In this document: positions 23,868 through 31,356 of the stretch, one piece after another
How positions within the stretch are numbered: the first letter of the stretch is position 1
Layout: each line of letters starts with the position of its first letter
IMG/VR virus record: IMGVR_UViG_3300028115_000070
Coordinates: 1 to 35,372 of that record
From: a virus
Reading direction: 5' to 3' (one strand)
DNA: 35,372 nt
Notes under the pieces: generated by a model
What the model was told of the DNA's origin: nothing
Database searches by the model: none
What the model saw: the letters and a program-made list of their open reading frames with translations, nothing else
Translations under genes and position numbers: made by a program

Positions 23868-23906
23868 CCACGTTTGGAGGAGAGAGAGGAGAGAGAGTAA
23901 ACGTGG
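23868..23906 (-). ncRNA. Hairpin with a 23-base CU-only-like loop (anti-Shine-Dalgarno type), candidate regulatory RNA
   Basis: On the minus strand CCACGTTT and AAACGTGG form a perfect 8-bp stem. The 23-base loop is almost wholly C and U, with CUCUCUCUCC and CCUCC, complementary to GGAGAGA/GGAGG ribosome-binding sites. It lies 10 bases after the AAA ATPase stop and 11 bases before the terminator, so the 3' end of that mRNA would be a two-hairpin RNA of about 90 bases. It may be a trans-acting RNA or a leader element for fdxA. Confidence 0.5.
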
Positions 23907-23916
23907 CTCAATTCAA

Positions 23917-24963
23917 TTACATTCGTTTCATACAAGTACTTTCAGCAAGTATTTTCCAATTGTTAGGACTAATCTTTGCAAGGTCCGCAACCTTTAGTGC
24001 CATCCTTAAACTTACTTCTCTGAACTTGTTACAGTTATCAGCAATAAAGTCTATAACTTCTGCTTGTATTTCTTTGCTCAAATCATAATCTTTAAATAGA
24101 TCACCTTTGTCTGCAATCTGTTTTACTCTAAGAATCTTATCTCTCATAGTATCTAATGTAAGATCCAAGTAATGACATCTACTTTGTAGAGCTTCTAAGT
24201 GATCCTGTAACTTTTTACTTCTAACATTCTCAAATTTAATGTTAGTAATAAAACAAGCACTACCTTTAAATTCAAACTTATCAGGAATGCCTTCGCTTCT
24301 TAGTTTATTACTTTCTGCATTCCAGTAAATCATTCTCTTCTTGCCACTATCCAGTGCCGCCTTAAGAATATTAAGTGCAAGGTCATCCATAAGCACACTA
24401 TCACAATCATCAAATACTAATACATTACCTTTGTCTGAGTATTCATATAACTTTGCATAAAGTCCTAGAGCAGTCATTGCACCTTTAACAACTTCATACT
24501 TTCTTCTACTACCAGCCATATCACCAAACAAACTGCTCTTGTTAAGTTCTTCTTCAACACCATAACTCTTACCAACACCTGGAGGACCAGTAACAATCAA
24601 TGCTCTAATATCACTGTTAATAAGACTCTTAGTCATCTGATCTAATATCTCAAACCTAGTACCAATTTCTGCAATTCTTTTTGCATCTTGTTCTGCAGTA
24701 AACTTAGGCTCTGCTTTTGCAACTACATCTGCCTTAGCACCTTCCTGCACGTTAAAACTATCCTGTTCAACAAACTTAATATCTTCAGGTGTATTGACTG
24801 CAACACGAATTTTTGTAGCCTCATCACCAAATCTACAACTACCATTTACAGTAACAAAACCGCCACCATCTTTTTTACTTTGAAAATTCTTAATTAAAGG
24901 AAATACAGTATTCTGTACTGCTTGATTTCTATAACTACCGTTCTTGACTAATACATATGACAT
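23917..24963 (-). CDS. AAA+ ATPase, 348 aa
   Basis: Walker A GPPGVGKS lies at residues 126-133 and Walker B is VLVFDDCDS; a sensor-1-like FITNI and an arginine-containing EALQSRCHYLDL follow. The N-terminal 100 residues are a separate beta-rich domain (MSYVLVKNGSYRNQ onwards). Such single-AAA proteins occur in marine T4-like phages with unknown role; a remodelling or chaperone function is typical for the superfamily. GGAGAGA precedes the ATG. It is first behind the early promoter at 25002-25029 and is followed by the CU-loop hairpin and terminator. Confidence 0.85.
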   Translation of the reverse strand: MSYVLVKNGSYRNQAVQNTVFPLIKNFQSKKDGGGFVTVNGSCRFGDEATKIRVAVNTPEDIKFVEQDSFNVQEGAKADVVAKAEPKFTAEQDAKRIAEIGTRFEILDQMTKSLINSDIRALIVTGPPGVGKSYGVEEELNKSSLFGDMAGSRRKYEVVKGAMTALGLYAKLYEYSDKGNVLVFDDCDSVLMDDLALNILKAALDSGKKRMIYWNAESNKLRSEGIPDKFEFKGSACFITNIKFENVRSKKLQDHLEALQSRCHYLDLTLDTMRDKILRVKQIADKGDLFKDYDLSKEIQAEVIDFIADNCNKFREVSLRMALKVADLAKISPNNWKILAESTCMKRM

Positions 24964-25001
24964 TCATCTCTCCATTTATGTCTTTAATTAACTATACACA
25001 T

Positions 25002-25029
25002 ATAATAGCATCATAATAGATAATGTCAA
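25002..25029 (-). promoter_or_regulatory. Sigma70-like early promoter, TTGACA-N16-TATTAT
   Basis: TTGACA (25029-25024) and TATTAT (25007-25002) on the minus strand, 39 bases upstream of the AAA ATPase start, in the 67-base gap after rpiB. The -35 box is exact and the spacing is 16. Confidence 0.7.
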
Positions 25030-25030
25030 C

Positions 25031-25459
25031 CTAAATACTAAACTTTTTTATTCTTTTTTCGTGCCTGCCACCTTCGAAGTCTGTAGTGAGGAATACTTCT
25101 AACATTTCTGTAGCAACATAAGGCAATGTAATACGTCCTCCCATACATAGTATGTTACAATTTCCATGACTCCTAGCAAGCTCTGCCATATTTGCATCTG
25201 TACATAGTGCAGCTCTTATATCAGTATGTTTATTAGCACACATTGCCATACCTTGTCCTGTACCACAGATAAGGATACCATAATCATAATCATCATGTAG
25301 TAAACAATCTATAACTTTTTCTGCAAAGTCGGGATAATCTACACTATCAGTATTATTTGTTCCTAGATCAGTATAGGTATGATTACTATTATCTAGGTAA
25401 GTTTTAATCTTATTCTTTAATTCGAGACCGCCATGGTCACATGCTATTGCTAATTTCAT
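25031..25459 (-). CDS. rpiB: Ribose-5-phosphate isomerase B, 142 aa
   Basis: MKLAIACDHGGLELKNKI gives the substrate-binding Asp8-His9, ICGTGQGMAMCANK holds catalytic Cys65 and the anion loop, and ARSHGNCNILCMGGR supplies the second histidine. This is a full-length RpiB/LacA-family enzyme converting ribulose 5-phosphate and ribose 5-phosphate. The ATG at 25459 gives the standard N-terminus; an upstream in-frame extension overlaps the previous gene and is not family-like. As a phage auxiliary gene it would push pentose phosphates towards nucleotide synthesis. It ends immediately before the promoter of the AAA gene. Confidence 0.9.
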   Translation of the reverse strand: MKLAIACDHGGLELKNKIKTYLDNSNHTYTDLGTNNTDSVDYPDFAEKVIDCLLHDDYDYGILICGTGQGMAMCANKHTDIRAALCTDANMAELARSHGNCNILCMGGRITLPYVATEMLEVFLTTDFEGGRHEKRIKKFSI

Positions 25460-25467
25460 GTTTGTAT

Positions 25468-26604
25468 TTACAATTGAAAACCTTCTGGTATTAATTCTTT
25501 CTGTGTAAAAACTTCTAAAGTATCCAAATCTATAAACCAAGCAAATTTTCCAGTATTATTATAATTTGCAAACCCATCTTGATGTCCATATTCAGGGACT
25601 AGTTTACTAAAGGTATTCATCGCATTGTAATAATTCACTAAAACATCCTGTCGCGAAGACTTAATAGTATCAGTTATTCTTTGTAAAGCCTTACTGCTAT
25701 GATATTTTTGATTAGGTAAATTTTTAAACAGTTGCATTTCATAATTTTTTACATTGCTTCTACCCAAAACCTTATTTAATTTGTAATCCTGAGTAGGTTT
25801 ATGGAACTGTAAAGATTTATTGTTATTGATAAGATCATTAGTTTGCAGGTAGTCACGATATATTAAACTATCTTTTATGTAACTTTTTATATTGTCTGCA
25901 TCTAACCAAAACCATTTTACATTTTTGTTTTCATTGTCTGCCGCAATTTGAGTATCAATCAAACATGCATACCATTTTTTATTATACCTTACTAATTGTG
26001 GTTTATCAGCACCTTTTATGTAACATGCATTAGATTGATAATCTATTTCAGGATGATTATCTAATGGAGATCTAAAAGGAACTACTACACATCCATTTGT
26101 ATTAAAAAACGCCATATCATCAGAATACTTATTTTTATGGTAATCAAAATTACAAGTTAGAATTTTATAATCTATTTTACTTTTTTCAAGAAAAGGAATT
26201 GCACAGTTAACTATTTCAGTATTACAATTTAACGTTAATGAATCATAAGTCAAACAAAAAACATTGTCTATATCTATTTTATTATTCACTACAGTTTCTA
26301 GAATAGTTGTGCTATCTGCACCACCACTATAAAATAAATTCATATGCTTATATTGTTTTGATAATAGTTTTAAAAAATTTAAATTGTAATTATATTCAAT
26401 ACTAATAGTACCATGTAAATTGTTTCTTATTTGATTAATATTATTATCTACAAAAGTAACGTAACTTTTTTGCGACGTTTCATACCATAATGCTAAGTTT
26501 TTATTGTAAAACTTATAGCCATCTGCTTCATAATAATAAGGATATTGGTTTTCATCAACACATTCTGTAGATTTTGTAATTAAATTTTTAAAACTTGTGT
26601 CCAT
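25468..26604 (-). CDS. PP-loop ATP pyrophosphatase (N-type), 378 aa
   Basis: NLFYSGGADSTTIL carries the intact PP-loop SGGADS at residues 93-98, as in asparagine synthase, QueC and related AMP-forming amidating enzymes. No glutaminase domain is present. The ATG at 26604 lies within the end of the AsnB-like gene (17-base overlap); TTG and GTG codons three and one positions upstream are alternatives. It directly follows an AsnB-like protein whose own PP-loop is degenerate, so the two may form one enzyme in which this subunit makes the adenylate. Substrate unknown. Confidence 0.75.
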   Translation of the reverse strand: MDTSFKNLITKSTECVDENQYPYYYEADGYKFYNKNLALWYETSQKSYVTFVDNNINQIRNNLHGTISIEYNYNLNFLKLLSKQYKHMNLFYSGGADSTTILETVVNNKIDIDNVFCLTYDSLTLNCNTEIVNCAIPFLEKSKIDYKILTCNFDYHKNKYSDDMAFFNTNGCVVVPFRSPLDNHPEIDYQSNACYIKGADKPQLVRYNKKWYACLIDTQIAADNENKNVKWFWLDADNIKSYIKDSLIYRDYLQTNDLINNNKSLQFHKPTQDYKLNKVLGRSNVKNYEMQLFKNLPNQKYHSSKALQRITDTIKSSRQDVLVNYYNAMNTFSKLVPEYGHQDGFANYNNTGKFAWFIDLDTLEVFTQKELIPEGFQL

Positions 26605-27865
26605 CACTCGCAAACCTTGTTTTTTCTAATTGAAAAGGATATTTATTCTCTTTCATATAAGTAACTAACCAGTGCTTATGACCTGAGTTTTTAAGTTCCA
26701 CAGTAGTATTAAGAAAACTTTGAAACAATCTTTGGTCTAAAAGAGGATACCTAGCCTCTATTCCAAAATGTCCACAAATAGTATCACTTCTGTGTAGTTG
26801 ATTATTAAGCCTTGTAAATTCATAATTAAACCAAGGATAAATTAATCTTAAATCTTTTGGCCATGATCCATTTATTTTTCCTACTCTTCCAAATGTAACC
26901 TTATCCAATGAATAATCATCATACAGTTCATCTCCTCCTATTCCACTAATACAAATTTTTTGTTTGTTTGGTAAAAAATGATTAGATAGTATTGATATAA
27001 GAGCTCTCGCATGAGTACCATGTAAATTCATACAATTATACTGTTTAAATATTTCTTTCATCTTATTATTAAACATTAAATCATTGGCTTTATCAATTAA
27101 AGGCTTCTTTTGTAAATGTAACCTTAGTCCTAAGGTTCTAGCATCTTCTCTGCCTATTTTACTGACAGTAAACATATCTGAATTAAAAAATTTCCTAGCA
27201 CAACATGCATTTACACCTGCATCTACTCCTGCACTTAACATATACGTTGTAATACCTGGCTCGTGTCTATCCTTAATTGCTTGTTCAAAGTCTTCAAAGA
27301 CTTTATCATAATTATTTGTTTTTTGTTGCAAATTCCATTCAGTATTTTCTATAATAGTTAACTTAAAATTACTTTTATCTATTATATAAATTTTATTTAA
27401 TTCTGCTTTTACTGCAAAAGGACTATAAGCAAGCACAAAATCCATTGTACTTCCACAAACAAATTGTTTGCTTTCTTCATCATAATAAAAATAAAGATTC
27501 TTTGTTGCCCATTGATCTACTGCAAATACTATATGAGTGTTTGTAATATACGTTAAACTATATTCTCCTATTAATGATTTAATTACATCTATAGTTCTGT
27601 TTAAATTATTGTCTAAATTATTAATTATATATTGGGTATCATTATCCTTGCTATTGTATGTGCTACCATTATAAACAAGAATACCATGTTTATTTTGAAT
27701 AGGTTGAGGTGTAGATGCTCCTCTCGTATTGAGAAGAGCATGACCATAATATTCATTATCTACACTGATGCAATCAAAAAACTCTGGGCCTCTGTATTTG
27801 ATACTGCTTACAAAGTTATGGTTTCCATCAATAGGTATGTTATATGAGTAATAATACCCACACAT
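26588..27865 (-). CDS. asnB: Asparagine synthase-like protein (class II glutaminase plus degenerate PP-loop), 425 aa
   Basis: The ATG at 27865 puts Cys2 as the N-terminal nucleophile (MCGYYYSY), as required for class II amidotransferases; an upstream in-frame extension would bury it and is rejected. YRGPEF and LLNTRGAS fit the glutaminase domain. The synthase domain shows SGIGGDELYDDY and GIEARYPLLDQRLF, typical of AsnB, but the PP-loop is LSAGVDAG instead of LSGGxDS, losing the serine. It could have reduced synthetase activity or act with the next gene's intact PP-loop. It begins 2 bases after tctC. Confidence 0.75.
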   Translation of the reverse strand: MCGYYYSYNIPIDGNHNFVSSIKYRGPEFFDCISVDNEYYGHALLNTRGASTPQPIQNKHGILVYNGSTYNSKDNDTQYIINNLDNNLNRTIDVIKSLIGEYSLTYITNTHIVFAVDQWATKNLYFYYDEESKQFVCGSTMDFVLAYSPFAVKAELNKIYIIDKSNFKLTIIENTEWNLQQKTNNYDKVFEDFEQAIKDRHEPGITTYMLSAGVDAGVNACCARKFFNSDMFTVSKIGREDARTLGLRLHLQKKPLIDKANDLMFNNKMKEIFKQYNCMNLHGTHARALISILSNHFLPNKQKICISGIGGDELYDDYSLDKVTFGRVGKINGSWPKDLRLIYPWFNYEFTRLNNQLHRSDTICGHFGIEARYPLLDQRLFQSFLNTTVELKNSGHKHWLVTYMKENKYPFQLEKTRFASDGHKF

Positions 27866-27867
27866 AG

Positions 27868-28743
27868 TTAGTTTTTGCCTGTCAACACATCTACAATAGA
27901 CCAAAATGCTTTCTGTTGATCATCTATTTGAGTACCAGGTGTCATATATGCCTTTTCAATATAACTGGCAATTTTTTCACTTTCAATTACTCTTTTAAGA
28001 TCTTTTCTAACAGTATCTAAATTGCTATCATCAATGTTTGCTGCATGAAAATATTTTAATGTACCAGTTTCATTTAGTCTCCATTTTGGAAACAATTTAT
28101 TCATTGGTGTTCTGCCTGCAATTTCAGTATTAGAACTTGTAGTAAAACAATTAATTTGTTTATTATTAATTTCACGTTTTGTGAATCCACTGTACATTAA
28201 ATCAGTATCACCTGCTATTAATGCTTTAATAATATTCTTACTGCCATTAATATCTACTCTTACAAATTTTACACCAGTTTCTTCAGTAAGTTCATCATAT
28301 ACACCATCAAACAAACTAGCAGTATTAGCAACTGTTACACGACTTTTTCCTTTTAAAAAATCATTTATGTTAGTAAAAGGTTGATCAGCTCTTACACACA
28401 TTGTTTGATGTCTTTGGTAAAATACTGTTAAAAATGATTTATCATCTACTTTTACTTTACAATTTCTTGACTCATCTTTTACATATCTACTAGTATCACG
28501 TAAGAAAACACCAGGCCTTCCTGTATTTTTTGCCATGTATGCTTTATTATTCACACAGTTTTTTGTAACAACAACCTCACTATCATAGCCTAACTCTTTA
28601 AGAGCATCACTTATCAAATTACTTTCTGCGAAAGCATTTCCTTTTGTACCTGAAGGCACTATAACATCTAAAACTGGCTTTGCATATGCATTAGATGTAA
28701 TTGCAAAAAATATTGCAACAATTAATAATTTTATTTTTGTCAT
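27868..28743 (-). CDS. tctC: Tripartite tricarboxylate transporter substrate-binding protein (TctC-like), 291 aa
   Basis: A signal peptide (LLIVAIFFAITSNAYA, cleaved after about residue 22) precedes a periplasmic-binding-protein fold: LDVIVPSGTKGNAFAESNLI, TVANTASLFDGVYDEL, and IIKALIAGDTDLMYSG. Similarity to classical TctC (Bug) proteins is moderate; the assignment is helped by the adjacent tctA. It would capture carboxylates in the periplasm and hand them to TctA. AAGGAG precedes the ATG, 11 bases after tctA. Confidence 0.7.
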   Translation of the reverse strand: MTKIKLLIVAIFFAITSNAYAKPVLDVIVPSGTKGNAFAESNLISDALKELGYDSEVVVTKNCVNNKAYMAKNTGRPGVFLRDTSRYVKDESRNCKVKVDDKSFLTVFYQRHQTMCVRADQPFTNINDFLKGKSRVTVANTASLFDGVYDELTEETGVKFVRVDINGSKNIIKALIAGDTDLMYSGFTKREINNKQINCFTTSSNTEIAGRTPMNKLFPKWRLNETGTLKYFHAANIDDSNLDTVRKDLKRVIESEKIASYIEKAYMTPGTQIDDQQKAFWSIVDVLTGKN

Positions 28744-28754
28744 TTCAAGACTCC

Positions 28755-30137
28755 TTAATTAAAATTTACTTGATAAAATATACCTAAACTTGCAAATAGT
28801 TTGTCCTGTAGGACAAATGCAATTATCAGGCACATAGGTTCTGCTTTTCTTAACCAATATCCTAACGGTGCTAAAACAACTAATACTGTCATATAATATA
28901 ATGCTTCATGTCCTTGTGCTCCTAAGAAATATGTTAAAACAACTAAAAAAATACCTGTAGTCCATAACATATGCTTTACACTTATTTTCGTTAAAAGATT
29001 AACATATCTAACCAAAGGCCATGCAAATAAGAAACATACTGCATTTATTAATATAAACCAAACTGCAATATCCTGAAACATTCCTGCTTCAACTGTAGTT
29101 TCATAATTTATATCATAACTTTTAATATCCATAAAACTTAAAAGAACTGCTTCACTAACTGTGATAGGTATGCCTATTAACATAAGTGGAAGTAAACTTA
29201 CTAGTCCTGTACTATTATTTGCAGTTTCAGCTGATACTAGACTTTTAATATCACCTTTACTGTTGTAATTTTTATTTTTAATAGATAGTTTCTTTTCTAT
29301 TGCATAACTTAAATTACTGCTTATGTTTGCACCTATGTGAGGCACTAAACCTATAAAAGATCCAAATACACTGCCACGTAAACTACTAGGAATATGTTTT
29401 ATAAATTCTTTAATATGATCTATAAAACTATTTTTATCTTCATAGTTCCTTTTTGATGTGTAGTTGGCAAACATACTAGATGTTTGTAGTAATGTAGGAA
29501 ATACATATAAAGATACAATAACAGGAAATAGAGGAATTTGATGCATTAATAAAGGAAAAGTTTCATATGGTATAACTTCAGGTAAAAATACAAAATAAGG
29601 ACTCCAATTTGTACCAATTAATCCTAAAAATATACCAATAGAAAAAACAAAAATGTTTTGTAGTATATTTTTGCCTAGTAGAAAACAAATACTTGTACTA
29701 GCGAGGATTAGGATAATAATCTGTACATTATTGTTATAGAACTTTTTAATAAACTCTATTGCAAATGGCAAAATAAAATATACTGCAATTAATGCAATAA
29801 ATGATCCTAATACACTACCCAAGGCCGCATTACTAATAGCAAAGTTTCCTACACCACGATTAAACATTCTGTTGCCTTCAACTACTGCAGGCAAACTGGA
29901 ACTTTCTCCTGGCACTCCAAACACTGTTGCTATTATACTACCACTAAATTGACTGCTACTAATAATTGCAAGATAATAAAGTAACATCTGCAACATACTA
30001 GCATCTTTCAGTAATGGATAACTCATTACAATCATAATTGTATTGCCAACACCAGGAACAAGTCCACTAATAAATCCTAGTACTGTGCCTAATACCACAA
30101 ATACAGTATCATTTAATAATAATGAATAGTCGATCAT
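28755..30137 (-). CDS. tctA: Tripartite tricarboxylate transporter large permease (TctA), 460 aa
   Basis: About 11-12 membrane helices with TctA signatures: LGFISGLVPGVGNTI near residue 20, SGSIIATVFGVPGESSS near 65-80, GLVPHIGANISSNLSYAIEK near 270, and SAETANNSTGLVSLLPLMLI near 305. It imports tri- or dicarboxylates with an ion gradient. A TctB gene (small permease) is not found between or beside tctA and tctC. Transcription from the exact-consensus promoter at 30146-30174 would start only about two bases before this ATG, implying a leaderless message. Confidence 0.88.
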   Translation of the reverse strand: MIDYSLLLNDTVFVVLGTVLGFISGLVPGVGNTIMIVMSYPLLKDASMLQMLLYYLAIISSSQFSGSIIATVFGVPGESSSLPAVVEGNRMFNRGVGNFAISNAALGSVLGSFIALIAVYFILPFAIEFIKKFYNNNVQIIILILASTSICFLLGKNILQNIFVFSIGIFLGLIGTNWSPYFVFLPEVIPYETFPLLMHQIPLFPVIVSLYVFPTLLQTSSMFANYTSKRNYEDKNSFIDHIKEFIKHIPSSLRGSVFGSFIGLVPHIGANISSNLSYAIEKKLSIKNKNYNSKGDIKSLVSAETANNSTGLVSLLPLMLIGIPITVSEAVLLSFMDIKSYDINYETTVEAGMFQDIAVWFILINAVCFLFAWPLVRYVNLLTKISVKHMLWTTGIFLVVLTYFLGAQGHEALYYMTVLVVLAPLGYWLRKAEPMCLIIAFVLQDKLFASLGIFYQVNFN

Positions 30138-30145
30138 AATAACCT

Positions 30146-30174
30146 ATTATACATGAAAAAACATGTAGTGTCAA
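30146..30174 (-). promoter_or_regulatory. Exact-consensus sigma70 promoter TTGACA-N17-TATAAT with internal dyad
   Basis: On the minus strand TTGACA (30174-30169), a 17-base spacer and TATAAT (30151-30146) match the full consensus. The spacer contains the dyad ACATG-N6-CATGT (30151-30166), and an 8-bp inverted repeat TAGTCGAT/ATCGACTA (30127-30134 and 30193-30200) brackets the promoter. It drives tctA, tctC and the asnB-like genes. Confidence 0.8.
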
Positions 30175-30179
30175 AATAT

Positions 30180-30324
30180 TATATGTTAAGAAATCGACTA
30201 AGTTATATAGGATAGGGCGTTCTTATTAAGTAAAGAGCTAACGGAAACTCAGGCGTCCATTTAAATATCCGCGTCTTGGATAGGCGCTGTCGATAATTTT
30301 ATTTATTATAAAAATAAAGTATTT
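30180..30324. other. Non-coding stretch of higher GC with repeated GGATAGG(G)CG; possible structured RNA or site
   Basis: No open frame is visible. GGATAGGGCG (30210-30219) and GGATAGGCG (30278-30286) recur 68 bases apart on the plus strand, and TATCC/GGATA can form a short hairpin with loop GCGTCTT (30266-30282). The core is clearly richer in G and C than its surroundings. I found no tRNA T-arm signature and no T-run terminator. What it does is unknown. Confidence 0.3.
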
Positions 30325-30534
30325 CTATTTTACTGAATCTTTATCTTTAGCAAGTTTGTAACAAACTCTTTTACCTTTTACACTATCAATCGTAATTGCA
30401 GGTAATCCTTCAGTAACTATTCTACACTCAGGTAATTCAAACCATTTGTAACCTGCTTGTTTTTGTGCATCTACTGTTCTATTGAATTCTGCATTATCTA
30501 CACTAAACAATAGTGCTAATACTATTAAAGCCAT
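30325..30534 (-). CDS. Small exported protein, 69 aa
   Basis: The start at 30534 is fixed by GGAGAATAAA before the ATG and by the preceding gene ending one base upstream; a longer in-frame reading would run through that gene. It opens with a short signal peptide (MALIVLALLFSVDNA), followed by a 54-residue basic domain with Cys37 and Cys58, which could form one disulfide. A periplasmic location is likely. Function unknown. Confidence 0.65.
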   Translation of the reverse strand: MALIVLALLFSVDNAEFNRTVDAQKQAGYKWFELPECRIVTEGLPAITIDSVKGKRVCYKLAKDKDSVK

Positions 30535-30535
30535 T

Positions 30536-30715
30536 TTATTCTCCGTCTTTTTTATCAGTTGCTTTAGGTCTACCAGGACCTCGTTTCTTCCATACACTGG
30601 TTACTGCACCTTCTGTAACTGCACCAGTCTCACACTTAGTAATAGTGCCACCTTTTTCCAAATATTCAGCTATCATTCTTTCGTGTTCTTCACGTTCTTC
30701 TTTAGTCATTGCCAT
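30536..30715 (-). CDS. Small basic protein with AT-hook-like motif, 59 aa
   Basis: The protein starts MAMTKEEREEHERMIAEYLE, contains EKGGTITKC, and ends in KKRGPGRPKATDKKDGE, where RGPGRPK resembles an AT-hook minor-groove binder. GAGAG lies before the ATG; the start overlaps the previous gene by 14 bases and the stop is one base from the next ATG. It probably binds AT-rich DNA and may regulate transcription; inferred from the motif. Confidence 0.65.
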   Translation of the reverse strand: MAMTKEEREEHERMIAEYLEKGGTITKCETGAVTEGAVTSVWKKRGPGRPKATDKKDGE

Positions 30716-30920
30716 TTTGTTTCTCTCTTTCTTCTAGTTTAATTAATAAATCTTTATACTCTCTTAAGACTGATACCAACGTTGATACATCACTTCTGTA
30801 ATTAATCCAAATAGATCTTAAATTATTATTACCACTAGTATCACTTAAATTATCTGCAATAGTTAAATTATTGCAGATTTTATCTTCTAGTTCTTTTAAT
30901 TTATCTATATCGTAAAACAT
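30702..30920 (-). CDS. Small coiled-coil protein, 72 aa
   Basis: An acidic helical protein with two helices (MFYDIDKLKELEDKICNNLT and VSTLVSVLREYKDLLIKLEEREK) separated by an Asn/Ser-rich linker. The ATG follows the preceding stop by one base. Probably an oligomeric accessory protein; no family recognised. Confidence 0.6.
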   Translation of the reverse strand: MFYDIDKLKELEDKICNNLTIADNLSDTSGNNNLRSIWINYRSDVSTLVSVLREYKDLLIKLEEREKQNGND

Positions 30921-30921
30921 T

Positions 30922-31134
30922 TTATATAAACATAGGTAATTTAGGCCAGGGTGTATCTATGCCATTACGTTGATCTAAATAAGTCATTACTAATTCTAAT
31001 TCAAAGTGTTCGTTATTTGCTAGATACATTACAAGAGCATCAAAGCCTACATCGCCCTCATAAACAAAATCATCTACAGGTTGGTCCTGCATAAACATTT
31101 CTGTTGCAGTTCTGAAAGTTTCGTTGCTAAACAT
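30922..31134 (-). CDS. Small acidic protein, 70 aa
   Basis: A strongly acidic soluble protein (MFSNETFRTATEMFMQDQPV, then EGDVGFDALVMYLANNEHFELELVM). Acidic early phage proteins of this size are often inhibitors or DNA mimics, but nothing specific is seen here. It overlaps the upstream membrane microprotein gene by 8 bases (ATGTTTAG). Confidence 0.6.
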   Translation of the reverse strand: MFSNETFRTATEMFMQDQPVDDFVYEGDVGFDALVMYLANNEHFELELVMTYLDQRNGIDTPWPKLPMFI

Positions 31135-31300
31135 ATGTTACACTCCAGTCAGTTACTAATAAACTATAAATTATAAGAGCAAAAACTATTCCAATTATTA
31201 TAACACTTAATTTAAAAACTGAATTAAAAATAAATGGTGCAAGTTTAAATAGTGCATATGCAATAAAAATAAATCCTGCAATTTGTAATATAGTTTCCAT
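31127..31300 (-). CDS. Membrane microprotein, 57 aa
   Basis: Two closely spaced hydrophobic segments (ILQIAGFIFIAYALF and VIIIGIVFALIIYSLLV) around a short basic turn make a helical hairpin in the membrane. AGAG precedes the ATG. It is the first gene after the promoter at 31329-31356 and is coupled to the 70-residue gene. It could be an early host-membrane-modifying protein; function unknown. Confidence 0.6.
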   Translation of the reverse strand: METILQIAGFIFIAYALFKLAPFIFNSVFKLSVIIIGIVFALIIYSLLVTDWSVTYV

Positions 31301-31328
31301 TAAACTCTCTTTTAATTAATTATAATTA

Positions 31329-31356
31329 ATAATAACATAGTTTTATATACTGTCAA
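31329..31356 (-). promoter_or_regulatory. Sigma70-like early promoter, TTGACA-N16-TATTAT
   Basis: TTGACA (31356-31351) and TATTAT (31334-31329) on the minus strand, about 30 bases before the 57-residue gene. The -35 box lies in the last codons of the SGNH gene ending at 31343. Identical elements to the promoter at 25002-25029. Confidence 0.7.

Noticed and set aside
25460-25540. N-terminal extension of RpiB
   Set aside because: RpiB proteins start at MKLAIACDHGG-type sequence; the extension lies in the coding part of the PP-loop gene in another frame.
27860-27890. TTGACA upstream of the AsnB-like gene as a promoter
   Set aside because: It is inside tctC and no -10 element occurs at 16-18 bases.
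27866-27904. N-terminal extension of the AsnB-like protein
   Set aside because: It would bury Cys2, the required N-terminal nucleophile, and overlaps tctC.
30200-30296. tRNA gene in the GC-richer block
   Set aside because: No T-arm consensus, acceptor pairing or cloverleaf could be built on either strand.
30535-30597. Longer reading of the 69-residue exported protein
   Set aside because: The chosen ATG has a well-placed GGAG, and the upstream region encodes the 59-residue protein in another frame.
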